Positions 1 to 7,864 of a DNA stretch of 64,000 nt are shown here, one piece after another; positions within the stretch are counted from its first letter, which is position 1, and every line of letters starts with the position of its first letter. The stretch is taken from positions 992,001 through 1,056,000 of the forward strand of contig NZ_VFQF01000002.1 in the NCBI RefSeq assembly GCF_006717145.1, written 5' to 3'. Under the pieces are notes generated by a model, which saw nothing but the letters and a program-made list of their open reading frames with translations, ran no database searches and had not been told where the DNA came from. Source of the DNA: Humibacillus xanthopallidus. Its GTDB lineage: Bacteria > Actinomycetota > Actinomycetes > Actinomycetales > Dermatophilaceae. The position numbers were made by a program, and so were the translations under genes.

Positions 1-250
1 CGTGCACAACCTCGGGCGTCCGCCCCGCCGCCTCGTCTTCCTCCACGTCGACGGCTCGGGTCACGTCCTGCCGCCGCTCGGCGCCGAGGTGTATGCCGGT
101 GAACGCGTCGTTGGCCACCTGACCTCCGTCGGCCGCCACCACACCGACGGCCCGATCGCGCTCGCGATCATCAAGCGCAACACCGACCCCGAGCTCGACC
201 TGCTCGTGGGCGGCCTCAGCGCCGCGCAGACCGTCATCGTCGCTCCCTAG
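1..250 (+). CDS. YgfZ/GcvT-like folate-binding protein, C-terminal end only
   Basis: The reading frame is open from the window edge and stops at 248-250, so only about the last 82 residues are present. They match the C-terminal beta-barrel of the YgfZ/CAF17 (GcvT-related) family: a FLHVDGSG strand, a GERVVGHLTSVGRHH segment and an ALAIIKRN segment. The family binds tetrahydrofolate and helps assemble or repair Fe-S cluster enzymes in the cytoplasm. The catalytic and folate-binding N-terminus lies outside the window, so the assignment rests on the C-terminal signature alone. The first in-frame GTG at base 2 is unlikely to be the true start. Confidence 0.7.
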   Translation, partial: VHNLGRPPRRLVFLHVDGSGHVLPPLGAEVYAGERVVGHLTSVGRHHTDGPIALAIIKRNTDPELDLLVGGLSAAQTVIVAP

Positions 251-364
251 CCACCCAGCCCCACCACCGGCGCGCACGCGTGCGGCGCCGCCGCGGGGGT
301 ATGCCGTCCGGCCCGGTCCCGGGCCCGTCGCTCGCACCCCGCGGGCGGCTGGCAGGATGACGGC

Positions 365-1219
365 ATGAGCACCGCACGCAGCGCCGCGAGCACGCTGATC
401 ACCGTCGCGCCGACCGGGGCTGAGACCGCCAAGGTCGACGTGCCGGCCCTCCCGACGACTCCGGAGGAGCTCGTCGAGACTGCCGTCGCGTGCGAGCGGG
501 CCGGAGCCGCCCTCATCCACATCCACGTGCGCGACCGCGACCACCAGCCCACGCTCGACGCCGTGCTGCTCAAGGAGGCCGTCGACGGCGTGCGCGAGGC
601 GACCGACCTCGTCGTCCAGCTCTCGACCGGCGGAGCCATCACCGACCCGCTCGAGCAGCGGCTCACGGTCCTCGACGCCGACCCCGACTCCTGCTCGCTG
701 ACCTGCGGCACGACGAACTTCGGCGACGGCGTCTTCCTGAACCCGTGGGGCTTCATGGTCGACCTCTACCGCCTGGCCCAGGAGCGCGAGGTCGTGCCGG
801 AGTTCGAGCTCTTCGAGCTGGGTCACGTGCACGCCCTGCGCCGGCTCATCGACGAGTGCGGCCTGCCCTACGGCGGCAAGGTCCACGTCGACTTCGTCAC
901 CGGGGTGCCCGGCTCGATGCCCGGCACGCCACAGGCCCTGCTCGCCGGGGTCGCCATGCTGCCGCCCGAGGTGACGAGCTGGTCGGCCACGGGGATCGGT
1001 CGCGCGCACCTGCCGATCGCCGCCGCCGCGCTCGCCGCGGGCGGCCACCTGCGGGTCGGCATGGAGGACAACCTCGTCTTCGCCAAGAGGCAGCCGGTCG
1101 GGCACAACAGCGAGCTCGTGAGCCGGGCCGCGCAGCTCGCGACCCTCATGCAGCGGCCGCCGATGTCGACGACGGAGGCCCGCGCGGCGCTCGCGATCAA
1201 GGACCGCCGCACCCGCTGA
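365..1219 (+). CDS. DUF849 / beta-keto acid cleavage enzyme (BKACE) family protein
   Basis: The 284-residue protein has the hallmarks of the BKACE family: a TPEELVETA helix, the zinc-site HIHVRD (His52 and His54), the VQLSTGGA strand, TTNFGD, the FELGH segment and a late GMEDN motif. Characterised members condense a beta-keto acid with acetyl-CoA to give a CoA ester plus acetoacetate; 3-keto-5-aminohexanoate cleavage enzyme (Kce) is the founder. Substrate range across the family is wide, and nothing nearby fixes it here, so 3-keto-5-aminohexanoate should not be assumed. It stands alone between the YgfZ-like gene and a repeat-containing gap. The ATG at 365 follows a plain upstream region. Confidence 0.85.
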   Translation: MSTARSAASTLITVAPTGAETAKVDVPALPTTPEELVETAVACERAGAALIHIHVRDRDHQPTLDAVLLKEAVDGVREATDLVVQLSTGGAITDPLEQRLTVLDADPDSCSLTCGTTNFGDGVFLNPWGFMVDLYRLAQEREVVPEFELFELGHVHALRRLIDECGLPYGGKVHVDFVTGVPGSMPGTPQALLAGVAMLPPEVTSWSATGIGRAHLPIAAAALAAGGHLRVGMEDNLVFAKRQPVGHNSELVSRAAQLATLMQRPPMSTTEARAALAIKDRRTR

Positions 1220-1354
1220 CAGCCGACCCAGCTCGACGGCTGCGCGGCGAACGCCGCTGACCCAGCCGGACGGCATACCGCGCGGGAGACGCGGCGGTCG
1301 CGGACGGCATACCTGCGGGGGGTGCTGCCGCGGGTGAGCCGGGTGCGCCACGGA

Positions 1355-1432
1355 CAATCGAAAGAGCAGTTCGTCGCCACCGAGCGGCCCCGCACAGTCC
1401 CATGGACGGGCGACGAACTGCTCTTTCGACTG
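1355..1432. repeat. Family-1 inverted repeat, copy 1
   Basis: A 22-nt left arm (1355-1376) and its near-perfect reverse complement (1411-1432, one mismatch) flank a 34-nt loop. The core is CGAAAGAGCAGTTCGTCG. The same core recurs at 13616-13684 and 24215-24290, and a variant at 13451-13502, always outside genes. It lies downstream of the BKACE gene and could act as a terminator. Confidence 0.8.
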
Positions 1433-1450
1433 CCAGGGCCTGCAACCACG

Positions 1451-1473
1451 CCGACGGAGTGCTCTCTCGATTG
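1451..1473. repeat. Family-1 solo half-repeat
   Basis: The right-arm sequence GAGTGCTCTCTCGATTG stands alone here without a matching left arm, 20 bp beyond the complete inverted repeat. It uses the GAGAGAGCAC variant seen in the 13451-13502 palindrome. A second solo half lies at 13719-13732. Confidence 0.6.
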
Positions 1474-1580
1474 AGGCAGGGGAGTGCCCGCAGGTGCCAA
1501 GCGCGACGGGCGTGAGGCGAGGTCAGAACCCGGGTATGCCGCCGGTGTGGGCGGTCTCACGCTGTCCACAGTTTGCATTT

Positions 1581-1601
1581 TGCTTGCTGTAGTTAGCACA
1601 A
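1581..1601. promoter_or_regulatory. Candidate operator/promoter of the XRE-hbhA pair
   Basis: The AT-rich sequence TTGCTGTAGTTAGCAC contains the inverted half-sites TGCT and AGCA and sits 8-28 bp before the XRE start codon. Autoregulation by the adjacent XRE protein is typical, so it is a reasonable operator candidate. No strong Shine-Dalgarno separates it from the ATG at 1609, so the transcript may be leaderless or nearly so. Confidence 0.35.
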
Positions 1602-1608
1602 TGGAGAC

Positions 1609-2091
1609 ATGAGCAAGCTGCCGCTACCGGACCTGGGGGCCTACTTGCGCGAACAGCGCGAGAGTGCCCAGCTGTCCTTGCGTCAGCTCGCCGAGATGGC
1701 CGGAGTCTCCAACCCCTACCTGTCGCAGATCGAGCGAGGCCTCAAGCGGCCGAGCGCCGAGATCCTGCAGCAGATCGCCAAGGGGCTGCAGGTCTCGGCC
1801 GAGTCGCTCTACGTCCGGGCCGGAATCCTCGACGAGCGGGTCGGCGACGACCCGGCCGCCGCCCCCGACGTCCTCTCCGCCATCGCCGCCGACGCCGCCC
1901 TCACGGAGCGTCAGCGCGGGGTGCTCGTCGAGATCTACCTGTCCTTCGTCGGCGACGTCGACGACGACCCCAACGCCCCCCGCACCCCCCACGCCCCCGG
2001 CCGGACGCCGCCAGCCCGCGCCCGCCGCCGCACCCCTCCGCCCAGCGCCCCCGCTGCCGCGGCCCAGAACCTCAACGAGAAGGAGAACTGA
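1609..2091 (+). CDS. XRE-family transcriptional regulator (Rv0474-like)
   Basis: The 160-residue protein has a Cro/C1 helix-turn-helix at about residues 10-65, including LRQLAEMAGVSNPYLSQIERG with the recognition helix around VSNPYLSQIERG. A short acidic and helical middle follows, then a Pro/Ala/Arg-rich tail (about 125-150) that is probably disordered. It is followed after one base by the hbhA-like gene, whose ribosome-binding site lies in its last codons, so the two are very likely co-transcribed. The same order, XRE then hbhA, is seen in mycobacteria (Rv0474-Rv0475). It should bind DNA as a dimer and probably regulates its own operon. The target genes are not known from sequence. Confidence 0.88.
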   Translation: MSKLPLPDLGAYLREQRESAQLSLRQLAEMAGVSNPYLSQIERGLKRPSAEILQQIAKGLQVSAESLYVRAGILDERVGDDPAAAPDVLSAIAADAALTERQRGVLVEIYLSFVGDVDDDPNAPRTPHAPGRTPPARARRRTPPPSAPAAAAQNLNEKEN

Positions 2092-2092
2092 G

Positions 2093-3151
2093 ATGGCTCT
2101 CAGCGACAAGATCACCAAGGCCGTCAAGGACGCCCAGAAGCAGGCCGAGGCCGCTGCTGTCGACGTGCGCGGCCAGCTCGACGAGATCGAGGGCAAGCTG
2201 CCCGAGGTCTCGGTCGACGCGACCCCGTTCTACGCCGTCGTCGGCGCCGCGAACATCGCTCTTGACACGGTCCGCGCTGCCGGCGTGCAGCTCGACCTCG
2301 CCCGCAAGCAGGCTCAGGAGATCGACCTGCGCAAGGGTGCCAAGAAGGAGGCGAACCAGCTCCAGAAGGACCTCGAGAAGCGCATTGCCGAGCTCCAGAA
2401 GAGCACCGCCGCCCTGCAGAAGATCGCGACCTCCTACGCCGACAAGTTCGTCGCCCAGGCGCAGGACCTGCCCGCGCAGGTGCTCAACCAGGGCCTCGTC
2501 ATCGCGAGCAACGCGAAGGACCAGTACGACGCTGCCGCCGCGCGCGGTGAGAAGGTCGTCACCGACCTGCGCGCCCAGGGTGAGCGCGCCGCGTTCGACG
2601 CCTCCGAGCTGCGGCACGCCGCCGCCATCCGTGGACGTCGCGTCGTCAAGACGGCCGCCACCGAGGGCAGCAAGCTCGCCTCGAGCGTCGTCGACGTCGT
2701 CACCCAGGACGCCTCGAAGATCGGCGCCCAGGTGGAGAAGTCTGCCGAGGCCCTCGAGAAGGCCGCTGCCCCGGTGCCGGCCAAGCGCACGGCCGCCCAC
2801 CAGCGCGCCATCCGCAAGACCGCTGCCCAGAAGGCCGCCGCGACGCGCAAGGCCAACGAGGTCGAGGCCACGACGACCCGCAAGGTCGCCGCCCGCAGCT
2901 CGGCCACGACCGACGACCCGCAGGCCACCGTGGCCCGCAAGGTCGCCCCGGCCAAGACCGCCGCCAAGAAGACCGCCAAGAAGGCGTCGACCACGACGAA
3001 GAAGACGGTCAAGAAGGCTGCGACGACGACGAAGGCCGCCGCCACCAAGACGGCTGCCGCGACCGCCGACACCGCCAAGACCGCGGCGGCCACGACGGCC
3101 GACACCGCGAAGACGGCCGCCGAGAACGTCACGGGCGTCACGACGAGCTGA
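2093..3151 (+). CDS. hbhA: HbhA-like heparin-binding haemagglutinin / lysine-rich surface protein
   Basis: The start is the ATG at 2093, after AGGAG at 2081-2085, giving 352 residues. The N-terminal part (about 1-210) is a long alpha-helical, coiled-coil region that opens with ITKAVKDAQKQAEAAAVDVRGQ, as in HbhA. The C-terminal 120 residues are low-complexity Lys/Ala/Thr repeats (TAAKKTAKKAS, KKTVKKAATTTKAA) resembling the heparin-binding KAAK tail and histone H1-like tails. In mycobacteria HbhA is surface-exposed and also linked to lipid bodies and polar growth. No signal peptide is visible, as is usual for the family. The C-terminal tail is longer than in the mycobacterial protein, so direct DNA or anionic-polymer binding is also possible. 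Confidence 0.8.
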   Translation: MALSDKITKAVKDAQKQAEAAAVDVRGQLDEIEGKLPEVSVDATPFYAVVGAANIALDTVRAAGVQLDLARKQAQEIDLRKGAKKEANQLQKDLEKRIAELQKSTAALQKIATSYADKFVAQAQDLPAQVLNQGLVIASNAKDQYDAAAARGEKVVTDLRAQGERAAFDASELRHAAAIRGRRVVKTAATEGSKLASSVVDVVTQDASKIGAQVEKSAEALEKAAAPVPAKRTAAHQRAIRKTAAQKAAATRKANEVEATTTRKVAARSSATTDDPQATVARKVAPAKTAAKKTAKKASTTTKKTVKKAATTTKAAATKTAAATADTAKTAAATTADTAKTAAENVTGVTTS

Positions 3152-3328
3152 TCTCGCGCCGCCCGCCGGCACGAGCACGCACGCAGCAGGGCCGTCATCC
3201 TCCGGGGTGGCGGCCCTGCCGCGCGCCATGGCCCGCTCGTCACCCCGACCCCGAGGTATGCCGTCCGGCCGGCCCGCGCACCCGGGTGCCCGTCGGCGCG
3301 GACCCAGCCCTCCGGCATACTGCGGGGC

Positions 3329-4327
3329 GTGTCCCACCCACCGGCCTCGGCCTCTCCCGCCCTCACCGCAGCGCCCGTCGTGGCGCACGTCGTCAGAGGG
3401 GGATTCGTCGAGTCGGTGCACCACGGCACGGCGGTCGTGACCGCGCCCGACGGCAGCGTCGAGCTGGCCATCGGTGACCCTGAGGGCGCCGTCCTCCCGC
3501 GCTCGTCGAGCAAGCCGTTCCAGGCGCTCGCGATGGTGCGTCACGGCCTCGCGACCGACGGACGCCTGCTGTCGCTCGCCTGCTCGAGCCACTCGGGCGA
3601 GGACTTCCACCTCGAGGCCGTGCGCGAGATCCTCGAGGGCGCAGGGCTGTCGGAGACCGACCTGCAGAACACCCCCGACTACCCCTACGACGAGGCCGCG
3701 CGCACCGCGTGGATCACCTCGGGCAGCCCGAAGCAGTCGATCGCCCAGAACTGCTCGGGCAAGCACGCGTCGATGCTCGCCACGTGCGTCGTCAACGGCT
3801 GGGACCCCGCGACCTACCGCGACCCCGCCCACCCGCTCCAGGCCGCGATCATGGAGACCATCGCCGACGTCACTGGAGCGCAGCCCGGAGCCGTCGCGGT
3901 CGACGGGTGCGGGGCCCCGATCCACGCGATCCCCCTGACGGCGCTGTCCCGCGGGTTCGGGCGGCTCGCTGCCGCCATCGACGGCCCCGAGGCACGCATC
4001 ACGCGTGCGATCCGCGCCTTCCCCGAGTACCTCGGCGGCACGACGCGCGACGTCACCGCCCTCGTGCGCGGCGTCGACGGCCTCGTCGCCAAGGACGGCG
4101 CCGAGGCGGTGTATGCCGTGGGGCTGGCCGACGGTCGCGGCGTGGCCGTCAAGATCGCCGACGGCTCCCCCCGGGCGCGGTCGGTCGTGCTCGCGGCCGT
4201 CCTGCGCAGGATCGGCCTCGAGGCCCCTGAGGTGCCTGCCACCGTCGACGCCTTCGCCGCGCTCGAGCACGCGCCGGTGCTCGGACACGGGCAGCCGGTC
4301 GGCTCCGTCGTCGCCGTGGGCGTCTGA
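3329..4327 (+). CDS. Type II (thermolabile) asparaginase family protein
   Basis: The 332-residue protein belongs to the Asparaginase_II family (not the classical AnsA/AnsB fold). Conserved segments are [10 protein letters not shown] near 20, the SSKPFQA motif at 60-66, [10 protein letters not shown] around 85-94, NCSGKHA at 141-147, a DGCGAP motif near 190 and a Gly-rich C-terminal part. Members resemble a serine beta-lactamase-like or glutaminase-type fold and hydrolyse L-asparagine to aspartate and ammonia. It is followed by dtd after 7 bases, suggesting co-transcription. The GTG at 3329 gives about 18 extra residues before the conserved core, and a GTG at 3380 is an alternative. Confidence 0.85.
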   Translation: MSHPPASASPALTAAPVVAHVVRGGFVESVHHGTAVVTAPDGSVELAIGDPEGAVLPRSSSKPFQALAMVRHGLATDGRLLSLACSSHSGEDFHLEAVREILEGAGLSETDLQNTPDYPYDEAARTAWITSGSPKQSIAQNCSGKHASMLATCVVNGWDPATYRDPAHPLQAAIMETIADVTGAQPGAVAVDGCGAPIHAIPLTALSRGFGRLAAAIDGPEARITRAIRAFPEYLGGTTRDVTALVRGVDGLVAKDGAEAVYAVGLADGRGVAVKIADGSPRARSVVLAAVLRRIGLEAPEVPATVDAFAALEHAPVLGHGQPVGSVVAVGV

Positions 4328-4334
4328 GGCTGCC

Positions 4335-4760
4335 GTGCGCGCCGTCCTCCAGCGGGTGTCCCGCGCGAGCGTGAGCGTCGAGGGTGAGGTCGTCGGGGCC
4401 ATCGACCGGCCCGGTCTGCTGGCGCTCGTCGGCGTCACGCACGACGACGGCCCCGAGCAGATCGAGCTGATGGCCCGCAAGATCGCCGAGCTGCGCATCC
4501 TGCGCGACGAGCTGAGCGTCACCGACGCCGCTGCTCCCGTGCTCGTCGTCAGCCAGTTCACGCTGCACGCCGACACCCGCAAGGGCCGGCGGCCGTCGTG
4601 GTCGGCCGCGGCCCCCGGTCCGGTCGCCGAGCCGGTCATCGCCGACCTCGTCGCGGCGCTGCAGGCTCGGGGGATCGAGGTCGAGCAGGGACGCTTCGGC
4701 GCGATGATGGAGGTCTCGCTCGTCAATGACGGCCCGGTCACCCTCGTCATCGACACCTGA
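4335..4760 (+). CDS. dtd: D-aminoacyl-tRNA deacylase
   Basis: The 141-residue product has both diagnostic DTD motifs: SQFTLHA at 73-79 and the Gly-cisPro signature within NDGPVT at 131-136. It opens with the expected [13 protein letters not shown]. The homodimer hydrolyses D-amino acids (and glycine mischarged on tRNA-Ala) from tRNA in the cytoplasm, so it guards translation fidelity. The length is that of the family. The GTG start at 4335 lies 7 bases after the asparaginase stop, so the two are probably one transcript, though no functional link is obvious. Confidence 0.95.
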   Translation: MRAVLQRVSRASVSVEGEVVGAIDRPGLLALVGVTHDDGPEQIELMARKIAELRILRDELSVTDAAAPVLVVSQFTLHADTRKGRRPSWSAAAPGPVAEPVIADLVAALQARGIEVEQGRFGAMMEVSLVNDGPVTLVIDT

Positions 4761-4800
4761 GGCCTGCTGAAAGCGCGGATCCGCGGGTTACGCTGGTGCA

Positions 4801-5109
4801 ATGGAACTGTTCCAGGGCTTCCAGACCATCGTGCTCTACGCCCTCGGCGCCGGCGCGCTGGCCTGTGAGGTCTTCGCGTTCGTCGACGCGCTGCGCAACC
4901 CCGAGGCCGCGTACCTCGCGGCGGGCAAGCGCACGCGCACCTTCTGGCTCGTGCTGCTCGGTGTCGCCATGGCCCTCGGCGTCGTCACCCTCGCCTCGCT
5001 CAACCTCTTCGCCCTCCTCGGCTTCGTCGCGGCCGCCGTCTACCTCGCCGACGTGCGCCCCGCGCTGCGGCAGGTGCGCGGGCGTGGCGGCCGCTCCAGC
5101 GGGTGGTGA
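4801..5109 (+). CDS. DUF2516 family small membrane protein
   Basis: This is a 102-residue protein with three predicted membrane segments (about 7-30, 47-66 and 68-86) and an Arg-rich end. The spacing, the early FVDALRNP loop with the conserved acidic residue and the YLADVRPALR segment after the last helix match the actinobacterial DUF2516 family. The family has no known function. The gene stands alone in the same direction as dtd, with 40 bases between. Confidence 0.8.
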   Translation: MELFQGFQTIVLYALGAGALACEVFAFVDALRNPEAAYLAAGKRTRTFWLVLLGVAMALGVVTLASLNLFALLGFVAAAVYLADVRPALRQVRGRGGRSSGW

Positions 5110-5178
5110 GCCCGGCGTCGAGGCGCGCGCAGCGCCCCGCTTAGGGCACACTGGGCACTCACCAACCATGGGGGAGCC

Positions 5179-5676
5179 ATGACAGACCAGCACCAGGGCG
5201 GCGCCGCCGTCCCGGCCATCGACCTGGACGCGCACGACCTGCACGACACCGTGGTCGACACCCACGACCACGACGACGAGCTCGCGCCTGCGCACAGCCC
5301 GTACGACTACGACCTCGGCGACCGCAACCCCACCGAGGACATCTTCGTCGCGGACCGCCCGTGGGGGCAGTTCCAGCAGTTCGTGTCCAACGAGCAGGTC
5401 ACGGTCAAGATCATCACCGTGCACCCCGGCCACCGGCTCTCGCTGCAGAAGCACGACCACCGCGGTGAGATGTGGCAGGTCCTCGACGTGCCGATCGACA
5501 TCACCGTCGACGACCGTGCCTGGGTCGCCCAGCCCGGCGAGACGATCTGGGTGCCCCGCGGTGCGACGCACCGCATGGGCAACTCGGGTGAGCGCCCGGG
5601 CCGGCTGCTCGAGGTCGCCTTCGGCCTCTTCGACGAGTCCGACATCGAGCGCCTCCAGGACGACTACGTGCGCTGA
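5179..5676 (+). CDS. Cupin-domain protein, type II mannose-6-phosphate isomerase-like
   Basis: The 165-residue protein is a single cupin resembling the C-terminal domain of bifunctional GMP-PMI enzymes (RPWGQFQQFVSNEQVTVKIITVHPG, then LSLQKHDHRGEMW). Metal ligands are visible as His92, His94, Glu97 and, in the second cupin motif, His131 (PRGATHRMGN). It would interconvert mannose-6-phosphate and fructose-6-phosphate or bind a related sugar phosphate. The first 50 residues are Asp/His-rich and look disordered, which is unusual. An in-frame ATG at 5179 follows GGGGGAG. No nucleotidyltransferase domain is attached and no GDP-mannose gene is adjacent. Confidence 0.78.
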   Translation: MTDQHQGGAAVPAIDLDAHDLHDTVVDTHDHDDELAPAHSPYDYDLGDRNPTEDIFVADRPWGQFQQFVSNEQVTVKIITVHPGHRLSLQKHDHRGEMWQVLDVPIDITVDDRAWVAQPGETIWVPRGATHRMGNSGERPGRLLEVAFGLFDESDIERLQDDYVR

Positions 5677-5715
5677 GCGCACCCCGGCCCCACGAGGGCC
5701 CCAGCCACCGCCGAC

Positions 5716-5751
5716 GTATGCCGTCCCCGCCCTCGGGCGCGGACGGCATAC
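5716..5751. terminator. Hairpin terminator built from GTATGCCG/CGGCATAC
   Basis: GTATGCCGTCC at 5716-5726 pairs with GGACGGCATAC at 5741-5751, and the intervening CCGCC/GGGCG extends the stem. It lies between the convergent cupin gene and the MEDS-ATPase gene. There is no long T-run, as is common in high-GC actinobacteria. Confidence 0.65.
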
Positions 5752-5823
5752 GCGCGTCGTGGTGACGAGCTGGGGTGAGCGGTCGTGGGGCGCTGCGTCG
5801 TGACCGCGCGGGGCATGGCCCGC

Positions 5824-6843
5824 TCAGCCCTCGGACGCCGCGGCTGCAGGGGTCGCGCCGGCCTCGACGAGCTCGGCCCAGACGAGCTTGCCCGAGGGCA
5901 GCTCGGTCCAGCCCCACCGGCGCGAGAGGGCTTCGACGATGTCGACCCCGCGGCCGCCGAGGTCGTAGGAGCTGGGGGAGCGGCGCGCCAGCGGGTCGCG
6001 AGCGGCGTCCTCGACCCCGAGCCGCACGCCGTCCTGCTGGCGGTCGAGCACGGCCCGGAAGGGTGTCTCGGCGTGCCGCAGGGCGTTCGTGGCGAGCTCG
6101 GAGATGACGATCGCGGCGTCGCCGTCGAGGTCGTCCAGGCCCCAGGCCCGCAGCACGTCGACGACGAAGTGCCGCGCGGAGGGTACCGACTCGGCGACGG
6201 GCAGGTAGACCTGCGAGCACGCGTGGTAGCGGCCGACGGCGACGGGCCCGCCGGATGTGCCCGAGTCGGCGCCGACGCGGGTCGACTCGCCGACGGCGAG
6301 GTCGGTGTGCAGGTCGCAGACGCGCCGCACGTCGACTAGGCCGGATGCGGCGAAGTCAGGGGTCGGGTAGGCGCAGAGCAGCGAGAAGTCGTGGCGGCGG
6401 AGCAGGAAGCGCCACTGCAGCTCGATGTCGAGGGCGTTCTGGACGTCGTCGCCCAGCCAGAGCAGCGCGATGAGCTCGCTGAAGACCCGCACGTGCGACC
6501 CGTCGCTCGATGCCCGGGCGAGCAGGTCGGTCACCACGGCCCGGAAGCGTCGCGGGTCGAGCACGCCGTCCACGACGAACCGGCGCAGGGTCTCGTCGGC
6601 GTCGACCGCCAGATAGTGTCCCTGCGCCCGCTCCAGCTCCGGGTCCGCCCCGAGCTGGGCCGTCGCCGCCTCGATGCGGTGGCGGTGCGCGGGGCTCGCG
6701 ATGACGAGGGCGTGCTCGGACTGTGCCCACCCGTGCGCGACGAACCGCGCCACGGCTTCGACCTCGTCGCTGTCCAAGGCGTGCCAGCTCACTCCCTCGC
6801 CGTGGCCCCACCGCGGCATGCCGGCGTGCGACATGCCGCCCAT
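5824..6843 (-). CDS. MEDS-domain and ATP-binding anti-sigma/sensor protein
   Basis: The protein joins an N-terminal MEDS (DcmR-like sensory) domain, recognised by the FVAHGWAQSEHALVIASPAHRHRIEAA segment and the LRRFVVDGVLDPRRFRAVV stretch, to a C-terminal GHKL ATPase of the HATPase_c_2/RsbW type. The ATPase shows its N-box as ISELATNALRHA and its glycine box as DLGGRGVDIVEALSRRWGW. No His-kinase dimerisation domain is present, so it is more likely a soluble regulator that phosphorylates or sequesters an anti-sigma antagonist. I chose the ATG at 6843; GTG at 6900 and ATG at 6834 are alternatives. The longer start would cross a hairpin at 6875-6900. Confidence 0.8.
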   Translation of the reverse strand: MGGMSHAGMPRWGHGEGVSWHALDSDEVEAVARFVAHGWAQSEHALVIASPAHRHRIEAATAQLGADPELERAQGHYLAVDADETLRRFVVDGVLDPRRFRAVVTDLLARASSDGSHVRVFSELIALLWLGDDVQNALDIELQWRFLLRRHDFSLLCAYPTPDFAASGLVDVRRVCDLHTDLAVGESTRVGADSGTSGGPVAVGRYHACSQVYLPVAESVPSARHFVVDVLRAWGLDDLDGDAAIVISELATNALRHAETPFRAVLDRQQDGVRLGVEDAARDPLARRSPSSYDLGGRGVDIVEALSRRWGWTELPSGKLVWAELVEAGATPAAAASEG

Positions 6844-6874
6844 GTTACGCCGCCGTGGGTGCTGGAAGTGGTAT

Positions 6875-6900
6875 GTGACCTTGGCTGCGTGGAAGGTCAC
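6875..6900 (-). terminator. GTGACCTT/AAGGTCAC hairpin
   Basis: An 8-bp perfect inverted repeat (6875-6882 with 6893-6900) has a 10-nt loop and lies 19 bases past the stop of the methyltransferase gene on the same strand. It may be a terminator, or an operator in the leader of the MEDS-ATPase gene. Confidence 0.4.
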
Positions 6901-6918
6901 GTGGCCCCGCGGAGCCCG

Positions 6919-7737
6919 TCACGTGGCGTCCCCGAGAGGGGCGACCGCGGCCCAGTCGACCGTCACCTCGCCGAGCCTCCAGCGCGCTGGGCCGCCCTGC
7001 AGAGGCCAGGTGTCACGCAGCTGCTCGACCGCCGCGAGGAAGCGCTGCCGCGCACCCCACGAGGAGCTCGCGGCGCTGCGCTCCCACGCCCGGTCGAGGT
7101 CGCTGAGGAAGGCGTGCACCGGCTCGCCCGGCACGTTCCGGTGGATGAGCGCCTTCGGCAGGCGCTCGGCGGCGTCGGAGGGCCGCTGGAGGCCGCCGAG
7201 CCGGAGCGACAGGGTGAGGCTGACCGGTCCGTCCTTCTCGACGGTGACCCAGGCGGCCCGGCGCCCGATCTCGTCGCACGTGCCGTCGACGAGGATGCCG
7301 GCCGGAGCCAGCCGCTCCTGCACCCGCGCCCATGCCGCCGCGACGTCGCCCTCGGCATACTGGCGCAGCACGTTGAAGGCGCGCACGACCGTCGGGCGCG
7401 CCCCGTCGTCGAGGGGCACCTCGAAGCCGCCACGACGGAAGGTCAGGCCCTCGCGCTCGAGCGGGGCCGCGTCGCGCACCCGCGCGGGGTCGATCTCGAT
7501 GCCGACGACCTGCACGTCCGGGCGTAGCCGACGCAGCCGGTCGTGCAGCTCCACGGCGGTGACCGGCGACGCCCCGTAGCCGAGGTCGACGACGACGGGG
7601 GGAGTCGGGCTCCGTCGCAGGCGCCACCCCTGCGGCCCGGCGATCCAGCGGTCGCAGCGGCGCAGCCGGTTGGGCGCCGTCGTGCCACGCGTGACCGTGC
7701 CGACGGGTGCGCCCACGGGTCGGTCACGGCTCGCCAC
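6919..7737 (-). CDS. Class I SAM-dependent methyltransferase
   Basis: The 272-residue protein has a Rossmann methyltransferase core: motif I as VVDLGYGASPVTAVELHDRL at about 48-67, an acidic end of strand 2 in VVGIEIDPARV, and a later ILVDGTCDEIGRRAAWV segment. The RGTTAPNRLRRCDRW start is typical of an actinobacterial family found near mshA. The substrate is not known, and I cannot say whether it is a small molecule or a macromolecule. It starts with GTG at 7737 and diverges from mshA, sharing a 127-base gap. The last 100 residues have no recognised motif. Confidence 0.8.
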   Translation of the reverse strand: MASRDRPVGAPVGTVTRGTTAPNRLRRCDRWIAGPQGWRLRRSPTPPVVVDLGYGASPVTAVELHDRLRRLRPDVQVVGIEIDPARVRDAAPLEREGLTFRRGGFEVPLDDGARPTVVRAFNVLRQYAEGDVAAAWARVQERLAPAGILVDGTCDEIGRRAAWVTVEKDGPVSLTLSLRLGGLQRPSDAAERLPKALIHRNVPGEPVHAFLSDLDRAWERSAASSSWGARQRFLAAVEQLRDTWPLQGGPARWRLGEVTVDWAAVAPLGDAT

Positions 7738-7864
7738 GCTCGAAGCCTAGAGGCACCGGGCCGGATCGCCCCGCTCGTTCCCACGCGGCCGTTGCCGCGG
7801 AATACATCGAATCAGCCGTGTGGTTGAGTTCGAGAGGACACTCCGGTCCGGCGGAAGGCGAGGT

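Larger units (their letters stand above)
1220..1608. other. 389-bp gene-free interval with repeats and the XRE promoter
   Basis: I see no convincing gene here. The interval holds two copies of the octamer CGGCATAC (1271-1310), one complete inverted repeat (1355-1432), one solo half-repeat (1451-1473), another GTATGCC at 1534, and an AT-richer stretch at 1570-1600 just before the XRE gene. ORFs drawn across it on the minus strand are high-GC shadows. Confidence 0.6.

Noticed and set aside
2072-4801. A 909-residue minus-strand open frame across hbhA, asparaginase and dtd
   Set aside because: It is the shadow of well-supported plus-strand genes in high-GC DNA, with low-complexity Arg/Gly/Asp composition and no family resemblance.
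6876-6900. GTG 6900 as the start of the MEDS-ATPase protein
   Set aside because: It would run through a hairpin and adds about 19 residues of no family resemblance, so ATG 6843 is preferred, though not certain.
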